NCBI GenBank assembly: GCA_035356615.1
Contig: DAOQSN010000065.1
Location: 1 to 12,455 of the forward strand
DNA: 12,455 bases
From: JAKQDH01 sp029558835
Lineage (GTDB): Bacteria > Planctomycetota > Phycisphaerae > UBA1845
Direction of reading: 5' to 3'
The translations under genes and the position numbers were made by a program. Shown here one piece after another: positions 5,627 through 12,455 of this stretch (positions within the stretch are counted from its first letter, which is position 1; each line of letters begins with the position of its first letter). Under the pieces are notes generated by a model, which saw only the letters and a list, made by a program, of their open reading frames with translations, did not search any database and was not told the origin of the DNA.

Positions 5627-8600
5627 ATGACATTTCAACTGGCTACACGATCGGGCCTCGTAGTGTTTCTGCTGGCGGTGTCAGGTGTTGCCCAGGGCGG
5701 GCCGGTCAGCGCGTTGCAGGGCAGCCCGCTCACGGCGCCGTACTCGCGGGCGCTGGTGCCGGTTGACGGCACCTGGATCGTGCTCGATGAGTTGATGAGC
5801 GAGGGGGCGTTCTACGCCGGCCTGTTCTCGTACAACTCGCCGAACCCGATCCAGGTGGACGTGACGGACCTGTACGTCGTGTCGGACCGCAACGAGGTGT
5901 ACCTGGACGGGGGGCTGCTCGGTGTCACCCCGGCGATGCCCGACTGGTCGTCGCTGCTTCCACCGGTGGGCCCGCTGGATGATCCGCCGTATACGTCGGA
6001 CCCGGCGGTCGCGTGGCTGCGGCCGGAGTTCAGCAAGCAGTCGTTTGCGCTGCCGGCGGGCTTTCACCTGCTGACCTTCCGCAACACGCACATTCCGCTT
6101 GACCCAAGTGGCGTGCCGTATGCGGACGGAACGATGGCGTTCCGACTGGTGCCCGAGCCGGGCAGCGCGTTGCTGTTGCTGGCCGGGGCGCTGGTATGTC
6201 GCCGGCGGCGCGGCCCGGCGGCGCGGAGACCCATGCCCGGCAAGGGCAGCGCGAGCCTCCCGCCGGTCCCGCACGGTTGCGGTGCCGATCGGCCACGTGC
6301 GGTCGCGCGCCGGCATCCGGGCTTGGGTACCCTGGCCGCACTGGGAGTCGCGCTGGTTCTGCCCCCCGCGGTGTGGGCGGCGACGCCGTGCGGTACGTTG
6401 ACGGCCGACGTGGTCGGCAGCGTGCTTGAAATCCAGGGTACGACGGGGCCGGACAGCCTGCGCGTCGCGCGCAGCCCCGGTGACCCGCTGGTGATCGAGG
6501 TCTTCAATCCCGCCACGGCCGTGACGCCTGGGTGCAGTTTCGACTCCAGCGCGACGCTGTTCGGCACGATCCGCGTGAGCGCCGACGACGGGGACGACCT
6601 GGTGGTGTTCGATGATTCGCACGGGGTGGTGTCCGCAGGCTGGGTCATCGAGATCGACGGCGGGGACGGTGAGGACATCGTCCTGGGCGGCATTGACCTC
6701 AGTGCCGTCCCGCTCAGCAACGCCCTCGCAATGATCGACACGCTTCAGCAGGCCCGCGACCTCATCGACCGGACGCTGGACCTGCTCGACGACGCCCCGT
6801 CGGGGTGCGGCACGGTCCCGTGCCTGATCAGCAACACCGGCACGGTGCTCGCCAGCGCCGGCAGCGACCTGGTAATCCCGACGGCGCAGTACGTGCGTGA
6901 CATCGAGAGCGAACTGGTCCAGCCGTCCGCGGCCGCCGTGCGCGACGCGCACGACCGCATCGCCAACTACCTCGGCACCTTCCTGGCGGGCGACGCCATG
7001 GACCTGGCGGCCGAGGCCGAAACGTTTACGGCAAACGTAGAGGTGCACGTAGACGAGTTCGAGCTGCTGCTGCCGATGGCGGAGGACCTGCTGTCGCGGG
7101 CCGAGGTGCTCTATGCACACGCGGCGAGCCTCGGGCTCTCGACCCAGAACGGCGACGCCGTGGGCGTGTTCATGCAGACCATCGAGAACCACGTGACGAC
7201 AATCGCCGAGTTCGCCGCGTTGTGTGCCGAGGACCCCGAGCCCGTGGAAAGCCAGTTCGACGAGGACTTGCAGGACCCCAGCGGCTTGTTCGGGTTCTGC
7301 GCCGAGGTAGAGCGGCGTATCGAGGCGCTGGAGGCCATCACCGACGGAGTCGAGGCCAGCGTGGATCAGGTCGAGGCCGAGGGCGACGCGTTCGAGACCG
7401 ATGGTGACAACCTGGAAGCAAGCGCGGACGCCATAGGCGATGACGAAAACCCGACGTCGGCGGCAGCCCAGATGGAGACCGAGGGCGACCAGCTTGTGGC
7501 GACCGCGGACGGCTTCAGCGCCACGGCCGACTCCCTGAACACCGATTGGGAGCAGTGGGTCGGGCAGGTCGAGGCGGACCTCGAGGCACGCGGCGACCTG
7601 ATGCACGGGCGGGGACAGACTGAGGTCCAGGGCGCCGCCGACACGCTGCACAACGCGGCCGACGCCGACGTCGCGGCCGCGGCGGACGCTCTGCGGACGG
7701 CGGCGGACCAGATGCTGGTCGATCTCGACGCCCTGATGACGGTGGCGGCACCGCTGCTGCGCGATGACCTCACCCTGCTCGGTGGGCGCGGCGGCTGCTC
7801 GGTGAGCGCGACGCACACCATCTCCGGCGGGCCCGGCAACGACGCGTTGATCGGCACGACCGGCAGCGACCTGATCAATGGCGGCAGCGGTAACGACCTG
7901 ATCGTGGGGGCGGGCGCGGCCGACCGCCTCAACGGCGACGACGGCAGCGACCTGATCTTCGGCGGCGGCGGCGCGGACGAAATCCACGGCGGCGCCAAGG
8001 TGGACCTGCTCGTCGGCAACAAGGGTGACGACTGCCTGTTCGGTGGCGGCGGCCAGACGCTGACGCGCGGGTCGCTTACAGTCGAGCTGGGCGACATCTT
8101 CTTCGGCGTCGCCGGCCACGACACCATCGTCAGCGGGGAGAGCGAAGACGACACCCTGACCGAGATCGATGTCGCGTTCGGTGGAGACGGCAACGACCGC
8201 ATCCGCCTCAGCCACGGCGGGACGCTGACGGTCGGCTCGTTCAGCCTCCAGTTCGGCAACCTCGTCTTCGGCCACGACGGCGACGACGACGTTCTGGCCG
8301 CCGACGGCATCGACGTGATCTTCGGCGGGACCGGCGCGGACACCATCCAAACCGGCAAGGGGGCCGCCCTGGCGATCGGCAGCGGCAGCAACGCGTTTCG
8401 CTTGGCGCTGGGCGACCTGATCTTCGGCGGCGACGACGATGACACGATCGACAGCGACGACCCGGACGCCAACCGCGCCGATGACGACATCGACGTGGTC
8501 TTCGGCGGCAACGGCGAAGACACGATTCATGGCTATGGCGGCGGTCTGCTCAGTGTCGGCGACGCCGGCAACCCCGATTTCGCACTTCAGCTCGGCAACC

Positions 8601-11600
8601 TGATCTTTGGTGGCAACCAGGACGACGAGATCACGACGCTCGACGGCATTGACGTGATCTTCGGCGGCGACGGCGATGACACCGTCACGGCGGGCCGGGG
8701 AGCCTTGCTCACGATCGGCAGCGGTAACAACGAGTTCCGCCTCGCGCTGGGCGACCTCATCTTCGGCCGCGACGGCGATGACACGCTGCACGGCGACGAC
8801 CCGGAGGCAGACCGGGCCGATGATGACATCGACGTGATCTTCGGCGGCAACGGCGAGGACACGATCCACGGCTACGGCGGCGGCCTGCTCAGCCTCGGCG
8901 ACCCCGATGATCCCGACTTCGAGCTGCGCCTGGGCAACGTGCTCTTCGGCGGCGACCAGAATGATGAGATCGACGCCCTCGACGGCATCGACCTGATCTT
9001 CGGCGGCGAGGGCGACGACACGGCGTCGGGCGGCGAGGGCCACCTGCTCGAGATCGACGACGACTTCTCCATTGACCTCGGCGACCTGATCTTCGGCCAG
9101 GCGGGCGACGACACGCTGCACGGCGATGCCGCCGATCCGCCCGACAGCGGGGACGACGACGGCATTGACGTCATCTTCGGCGGACCGGGTGCCGACGGCA
9201 TCTACGGCGGCACGGGCGGGCAGATCGAGGTGCCCGACCAGGACTTCTGCCTCTTGTTCGGCAACCTGCTGTTCGGCGGCCCGGATGATGACACGCTCCG
9301 CGGCGATTACCTCAACTGGGACAGTGGCGATCCGCGCGGCGGCATTGACCTGATCTTCGGCGCGGGCGGTAACGACACCCTCGAGGGCGCGGGTGGTTCC
9401 CTTATCGTGGTGGGTTCCATCACCTCCGGGCAAGCGGTCGTCATCTGGTTCGGCAACCTGCTGTTCGGCGGCCCCGGCGACGACGTGATTGCCGGCGCCG
9501 ACGCCGCCAGCCTGTGCACGGGCGTCAACGAGGACCTCGACGACCTGCTCAACGGCCTGGGCGTGAGCGATCTGGGCGGCGGCGCCGACCTGATCTTCGC
9601 GGGTGCCGGCAATGACACGGTGGACGCGTACAACGGCATCGACTTCGTCTTCGGCAGCGGGGGCGACGACGTCCTCCGCGCCGACCACGGCGGCATCCTC
9701 ATCGTGCCAACGCCGCTGGTGATCGCGTTCGGCAACCTGATGTTCGGCAGCGACGGCGAGGACGACATCACCAGCCTGGGCCGCATCGGCCTGCCCACCG
9801 TGCCGCCGCTGGAGATCGACCTGCTCTTCGGCGGACCGTGCGACGATGTCATCTCCGCCGGGGACGGGCTCAACCTCGTCTTCGGCAACAAGGCCGACGA
9901 CCTCATCGCCGCGGGCGACGGGATCAACGTGCTGTTCGGCAACCAGGGCGCGGACGACATCACCGCCGGCACCGGCCTCAACGTCGCCTTCGGCAACAGC
10001 GGCGACGACGTAATCACGGCCGGCGACGGCGTCAACGTGCTCTTCGGCAACGCCGACGACGACATCATCAACGGCGGCATGGGGCTGAACATCGCCTTCG
10101 GCAACCGTGGCGACGACCTCGTGCAGGCCGGGCTCGGCATCGCCATCCTCTTCGGCAACTCCGGCACGGACGAGGTGCGGGGCGGCGACGGGGTGAGCCT
10201 GGCGTTTGGCAACCGCGGCGACGACCTGGTGCGGGGTGGCAACGGCCTGGCCGTGCTGTTCGGCAACGCCGGCAACGACGACGTGGCCGGCGCCAACGGG
10301 CTCAACGTCGCCTTCGGCAACGCCGACCATGACCTGGTGGCCGCCGGAGCCGGGCTCGCGGTCCTGTTCGGCAACCAGGGCGAGGACCGGCTACGGTCGG
10401 GCCCCGGCCTCAGCGTCCTGTTCGGAAACCGCGACGGTGACATTCTCCAGTCGGGCGGCGGGCTGTACATTGCCTTTGGCAACGCCGACGCGGATGTCAT
10501 CGTGGGCGGCGGCGGGCTCAACCTGCTCTTTGGCAACCGGGGCGATGACCAGTTCTTCGGCGGCAACGGCGTCAACATCGCCTTCGGCAACCGCGAGAAC
10601 GACCTCATCCGCGGCGGCGGCAGCGCTGACTTCCTCTTCGGCAATCTCGGCGCCGACACCATGACCGGCGGCGGCACCAAGGACTTCATGTTCGGCAACC
10701 GCGACGACGACTGTCTCAGCAGCGATGGCGGCGCCGACTTCGTCTTCGGCAATCGCGGCAACGACCAGGTCCGCAGCGGCAGTGACGGCGATTGCGACTG
10801 GCTGTTCGGCAACCGCGGCAACGACGGCCTGTACCGCTGCCAGACCTGCGACAAGCGCTTCGGCGGACGGGGTAATGATTCCAAGTCGGACAGTTGCGAC
10901 GGCTGCAGCCTCTCCGCTCCGGCCCGCGGTGAGGTCCGCGGCACTGTGCGGATCGACCTCGACGGCGACGGCGTCGGCGACGTGGGCCATGCGGGCGTCA
11001 TGGTGACGGCGGGTTCGTTCTCGGCCGTGACCGACGCGGACGGGCGCTACCGCATCGCCGGGCTGGCGGTGGGAGGCTACACGGTCGCGCAGACCGTGCC
11101 GGCCGGCTACGAGCAGGTCTCCGCCCCGCCCACCTACAGCATCACCATCAACTCGATGGGGATCGACCTGTACCAGGGCCGGGACTTCGTCAACCGCGAG
11201 GACTGCTTCGTGGCACCTGATGGGTGGAGTTGCCTGGGCAACGGCTGCGACCCGGCCGACCCCGGCTGCCAGCCGGTGGCCGTGCAGCAGGTCCTGCGCT
11301 GCCCTGACACGGGCGAAATCTGCGACGAGGCCGGCGACTGCCCGTGCAACACGTGCGTGCCTTCGTGGGCCGTGGTCGAGTGTGAGTGCAACCCCGAGTG
11401 CTACGTGATTCTCGATCCGGCGACCGGTCCGCAGTGCAGCACGTGCATCGGCGGAGGCGAAGTGCAGCCGTGCGACCTCGTCGAGCAGGACGGCATCTAT
11501 CGCTGCGTCTGCCCGGAGCCTGATTGCCCGACGGACCTTTCCATGTTCTTCTTCAGCGGCACGGTGACCTCGGTGTTCAACCTCGCCACCGCGCCGCCGC

Positions 11601-12184
11601 CGTGGGACCAGGTCCTGCTGGGTACGTCGTGGAGCGTCACCTACTGGTTCGTGCGCTCGACGCCCGATCAGAACGCCGACCCGACGCTCGGTGATTACCC
11701 GGCGGTGGTCTACTACTACTTGCAGGTCGGTCCGGCGACCGCAAGCGGCGCGCTGACGCCCGGGGCGACCCTCATCCGCAACTCGAGCCTGTTCGCCAAT
11801 CAGTACGACGCCTATGAGGCATCGTGGACGGTGGCGCCGGCCAGCGGCACGGTGCTCGTCCAACTGCGGGACTTCACGCAGACCGCCTGGACGCTCGCGG
11901 GCCTCAGCCCGCGCGACGAGCTGCCGCTGTGCCCGGATGTCGTGCTCAACCGGTTTGCCCGGCGTATTTTCCGGGTGGACGGTCCGCCGAATCCATCCTG
12001 GAACATCGTCGGCTCGATTGACGGCTTCGAGTGTATCGACTGCGCGTCCGGACTGCCGGTGCCCGCGCCGGTGAAGGTCGACAACGCGCCGGCGACCGAC
12101 AGAGACATCGGCCGCACCCCGGTCGGCAGCACGCCGAGCGGCCCGCGGGGCGTCACCCGCGTGCCGCAGCGCGCGAACCCGTGA
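5627..12184 (+). CDS. Giant secreted RTX-type repeat protein with internal PEP-CTERM
   Basis: A 2185-residue protein, probably exported and surface-associated; an adhesin or structural role is inference. Order of parts: signal peptide (1 to ~29); beta-rich domain (40-172); PEP-CTERM signal with PEP at 176-178, transmembrane stretch and CRRRR at 191-195; Arg-rich linker; second signal-like hydrophobic segment (231-251, ending AVWA); beta-rich segment with two RTX-like Asp turns (252-356); Ala/Glu/Asp-rich helical region (about 361-712), likely coiled coil; RTX-type repeats (731-1408); an exact 18-residue repeat array (1409-1752); SdrB/Cna-B-like domain (about 1767-1856) with a DLDGDGVGD loop (1777-1785); 18 cysteines between 1860 and 1967; beta-rich domain (about 1971-2140). 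There is no C-terminal anchor and no type I secretion genes nearby, so Sec export is more likely than an RTX-toxin route. The architecture could be a fusion of two former genes; see the junction entry. Confidence 0.85.
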   Translation: MTFQLATRSGLVVFLLAVSGVAQGGPVSALQGSPLTAPYSRALVPVDGTWIVLDELMSEGAFYAGLFSYNSPNPIQVDVTDLYVVSDRNEVYLDGGLLGVTPAMPDWSSLLPPVGPLDDPPYTSDPAVAWLRPEFSKQSFALPAGFHLLTFRNTHIPLDPSGVPYADGTMAFRLVPEPGSALLLLAGALVCRRRRGPAARRPMPGKGSASLPPVPHGCGADRPRAVARRHPGLGTLAALGVALVLPPAVWAATPCGTLTADVVGSVLEIQGTTGPDSLRVARSPGDPLVIEVFNPATAVTPGCSFDSSATLFGTIRVSADDGDDLVVFDDSHGVVSAGWVIEIDGGDGEDIVLGGIDLSAVPLSNALAMIDTLQQARDLIDRTLDLLDDAPSGCGTVPCLISNTGTVLASAGSDLVIPTAQYVRDIESELVQPSAAAVRDAHDRIANYLGTFLAGDAMDLAAEAETFTANVEVHVDEFELLLPMAEDLLSRAEVLYAHAASLGLSTQNGDAVGVFMQTIENHVTTIAEFAALCAEDPEPVESQFDEDLQDPSGLFGFCAEVERRIEALEAITDGVEASVDQVEAEGDAFETDGDNLEASADAIGDDENPTSAAAQMETEGDQLVATADGFSATADSLNTDWEQWVGQVEADLEARGDLMHGRGQTEVQGAADTLHNAADADVAAAADALRTAADQMLVDLDALMTVAAPLLRDDLTLLGGRGGCSVSATHTISGGPGNDALIGTTGSDLINGGSGNDLIVGAGAADRLNGDDGSDLIFGGGGADEIHGGAKVDLLVGNKGDDCLFGGGGQTLTRGSLTVELGDIFFGVAGHDTIVSGESEDDTLTEIDVAFGGDGNDRIRLSHGGTLTVGSFSLQFGNLVFGHDGDDDVLAADGIDVIFGGTGADTIQTGKGAALAIGSGSNAFRLALGDLIFGGDDDDTIDSDDPDANRADDDIDVVFGGNGEDTIHGYGGGLLSVGDAGNPDFALQLGNLIFGGNQDDEITTLDGIDVIFGGDGDDTVTAGRGALLTIGSGNNEFRLALGDLIFGRDGDDTLHGDDPEADRADDDIDVIFGGNGEDTIHGYGGGLLSLGDPDDPDFELRLGNVLFGGDQNDEIDALDGIDLIFGGEGDDTASGGEGHLLEIDDDFSIDLGDLIFGQAGDDTLHGDAADPPDSGDDDGIDVIFGGPGADGIYGGTGGQIEVPDQDFCLLFGNLLFGGPDDDTLRGDYLNWDSGDPRGGIDLIFGAGGNDTLEGAGGSLIVVGSITSGQAVVIWFGNLLFGGPGDDVIAGADAASLCTGVNEDLDDLLNGLGVSDLGGGADLIFAGAGNDTVDAYNGIDFVFGSGGDDVLRADHGGILIVPTPLVIAFGNLMFGSDGEDDITSLGRIGLPTVPPLEIDLLFGGPCDDVISAGDGLNLVFGNKADDLIAAGDGINVLFGNQGADDITAGTGLNVAFGNSGDDVITAGDGVNVLFGNADDDIINGGMGLNIAFGNRGDDLVQAGLGIAILFGNSGTDEVRGGDGVSLAFGNRGDDLVRGGNGLAVLFGNAGNDDVAGANGLNVAFGNADHDLVAAGAGLAVLFGNQGEDRLRSGPGLSVLFGNRDGDILQSGGGLYIAFGNADADVIVGGGGLNLLFGNRGDDQFFGGNGVNIAFGNRENDLIRGGGSADFLFGNLGADTMTGGGTKDFMFGNRDDDCLSSDGGADFVFGNRGNDQVRSGSDGDCDWLFGNRGNDGLYRCQTCDKRFGGRGNDSKSDSCDGCSLSAPARGEVRGTVRIDLDGDGVGDVGHAGVMVTAGSFSAVTDADGRYRIAGLAVGGYTVAQTVPAGYEQVSAPPTYSITINSMGIDLYQGRDFVNREDCFVAPDGWSCLGNGCDPADPGCQPVAVQQVLRCPDTGEICDEAGDCPCNTCVPSWAVVECECNPECYVILDPATGPQCSTCIGGGEVQPCDLVEQDGIYRCVCPEPDCPTDLSMFFFSGTVTSVFNLATAPPPWDQVLLGTSWSVTYWFVRSTPDQNADPTLGDYPAVVYYYLQVGPATASGALTPGATLIRNSSLFANQYDAYEASWTVAPASGTVLVQLRDFTQTAWTLAGLSPRDELPLCPDVVLNRFARRIFRVDGPPNPSWNIVGSIDGFECIDCASGLPVPAPVKVDNAPATDRDIGRTPVGSTPSGPRGVTRVPQRANP
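6149..6379 (+). other. Fusion junction: PEP-CTERM followed by second signal segment
   Basis: Residues 175-196 are VPEPGSALLLLAGALVCRRRRG, the normal end of an exosortase substrate: PEP motif, hydrophobic helix, basic cluster. Such proteins usually stop within a few residues. Here the frame continues through an Arg/Pro-rich linker into GLGTLAALGVALVLPPAVWA (232-251), which looks like a signal-peptide core with a cleavage site. An ATG at 6233 (residue 203) has GGAG at 6225-6228, so the second half could also be translated on its own. The other two plus-strand frames have no stop before 6399 and 6427, so a single-base sequencing error would not simply restore two tidy genes. Confidence 0.7.
6225..6235 (+). 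promoter_or_regulatory. Possible internal ribosome binding site and ATG
   Basis: GGAG at 6225-6228 lies 4 bases before an in-frame ATG at 6233. If used, it would yield a 1983-residue protein that starts just after the PEP-CTERM module and carries a 49-residue N-terminal export signal with a long basic n-region. The site is weaker and closer than the one at 5613. Confidence 0.3.
7817..9850 (+). repeat. RTX-type nonapeptide region with 113-residue super-repeats
   Basis: Within the giant gene, residues 731-1408. It opens with classic calcium-binding nonapeptides GGxGxDxUx (734-808), then turns into longer units. Each unit has the frame G(N/D)LIFGGxGDDTI, an Asp-rich loop, (G)IDVIFGGxGDDTI, then GxGGxLxIG and a beta-strand FxLxLG. 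Two adjacent copies of 113 residues (339 bp) at 8402-8740 and 8741-9079 are highly similar, also in DNA, and point to recent tandem duplication. Half-units of about 49-64 residues continue on both sides. The fold expected is a parallel beta-roll stabilised by calcium, interrupted by loops. Confidence 0.85.
9851..10882 (+). repeat. 54-bp tandem array: 17 exact 18-residue RTX-like units
   Basis: Units of 18 residues start at 1409 and repeat without a single insertion or deletion to 1714 (9851-10768). A 20-residue unit (1715-1734) and a degenerate Cys-containing unit (1735-1752) follow. The consensus is (I/V)xAGxGLNV(L/A)FGNxGxDD. Each unit is two nonapeptides, one beta-roll coil. The GNxxxDxxx half keeps Asp at the calcium-ligand position in all 18 units. 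The other half has Asn, Ala, Ser or Tyr there in units 1-14 and Asp again in units 15-18. The residue before FGN alternates Leu/Ala from unit 2 to 10, slips by one between units 10 and 11, and resumes. The bases ttcggcaac recur every 54 bp through most of the array. Confidence 0.9.
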
Positions 12185-12306
12185 GGCAATGTGCGCCCCG
12201 CGGCCGCTGACGACGAGGTGCGCACGACGCACACTCGGCGGCGGCGGCGCGGAGTGCGGCACGAACCCCATCATGACGGCGGGGCAGTCGTCACCGCGCG
12301 GTCGCC

Positions 12307-12455
12307 CTAGGACCGTGGCGCCGGCGGCGGGTCGAAGGCGATGCAGGCGCTCGCCCCCACGATCGGATAGCGGATGTGGCAGCGGTAGCCCCGGAGCCGT
12401 TCGGGATCCCAGCCGAGCTTGGCGCAGACGTGTCGAATCATCTCGACATATTGCC
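12307..12455 (-). CDS. C-terminal end of a hypothetical protein (partial)
   Basis: A minus-strand gene enters from the right edge; only the last 48 residues are inside, ending with TAG at 12307-12309. The visible part contains YVEMIRHVCAKLGWDPERL and YRCHIRYPIVGASACIAFDP, with balanced composition and hydrophobic pattern that look like real protein. The other minus-strand frames give either an early stop or an Arg/Pro-rich shadow. I do not recognise the family. It converges on the giant gene, with 122 bases between the two stop codons. That gap has only a 5-bp hairpin at 12218-12232 and no clear terminator. Confidence 0.6.
   Translation of the reverse strand, partial: QYVEMIRHVCAKLGWDPERLRGYRCHIRYPIVGASACIAFDPPPAPRS

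Noticed and set aside
6149..6430. Simple frameshift sequencing error that joins two genes
   Set aside because: Neither alternative frame has a stop close to the PEP-CTERM end; the first stops are at 6399 and 6427, inside the second signal region. Not excluded entirely, so the junction is kept as a finding.
5681..10330. Very long open frame (1549 codons) on the minus strand opposite the giant gene
   Set aside because: It is a shadow: the repeats have periods that are multiples of three, so one antisense frame stays open by copying the pattern. Its translation is a monotonous Val/Ala/Asp/Glu repeat with no signal peptide or domain.
9851..10768. CRISPR-like regular array
   Set aside because: The 54-bp period is entirely coding with in-frame variation across the whole unit; there are no fixed repeats alternating with unrelated spacers and no cas genes.
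5627..12184. Type I secreted RTX toxin or enzyme
   Set aside because: It has Sec signal peptides at the N-terminus and no C-terminal secretion signal, no catalytic domain was recognised, and no ABC transporter or membrane fusion protein gene is in the window.
12218..12232. Hairpin gtgcg/cgcac as terminator of the giant gene
   Set aside because: Only 5 bp with a 5-base loop and no following T-tract; too weak to call.
10391..12274. 627-codon open frame on the minus strand opposite the 3' end of the giant gene
   Set aside because: Arg/Ala/Val-rich translation with no recognisable domain; the plus-strand frame has a clear SdrB-like domain, Cys pattern and stop codon over the same bases.

Overview
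The window is GC-rich and suggests a planctomycete (phylum Planctomycetota, possibly a Phycisphaerae-type lineage). The reasons are a PEP-CTERM sorting signal, a very large Cys-rich secreted protein with calcium-binding-type repeats, hairpin-bearing GC-rich repeats between genes, and mostly weak Shine-Dalgarno sites. This placement is an inference from style; there is no marker gene that fixes the taxon.

Layout. From 1 to about 5240 all recognisable genes lie on the minus strand. They are a small secreted protein built from three 68-residue repeats (208-1017), rsmG for a 16S rRNA methyltransferase with an unusual low-complexity insert (1453-2400), a GT4-type glycosyltransferase (2458-3729) and a second, CgeB-like glycosyltransferase (4095-5183). 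The gaps carry strong inverted repeats at 1264-1284, 1318-1381 and 3896-3931. From 5627 to 12184 a single plus-strand gene encodes a 2185-residue secreted protein. A partial minus-strand gene enters from the right edge (12307-12455).

The giant protein is the main object of interest. Its first ~196 residues look like a complete PEP-CTERM protein (signal peptide, beta-rich domain, PEP motif, transmembrane segment, arginine cluster). The frame continues without a stop into a second signal-peptide-like segment. After that come a helical region of about 350 residues, a long RTX-type beta-roll region with 113-residue super-repeats, an uninterrupted array of 17 exact 18-residue units (54 bp each), an SdrB/Cna-B-like domain, an 18-cysteine segment and a C-terminal beta-rich domain. 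In the 18-residue array one nonapeptide of every unit keeps the calcium-ligand Asp, while the other has lost it in the first 14 units and regains it in the last ones. This predicts a one-sided calcium ladder.

How the genes fit together. The two glycosyltransferases may decorate surface polysaccharide or surface proteins, and the giant protein is probably exported to the cell surface, so a cell-envelope theme is plausible but unproven. rsmG is a housekeeping gene that sits 57 bp behind the GT4 gene and could share its transcript.
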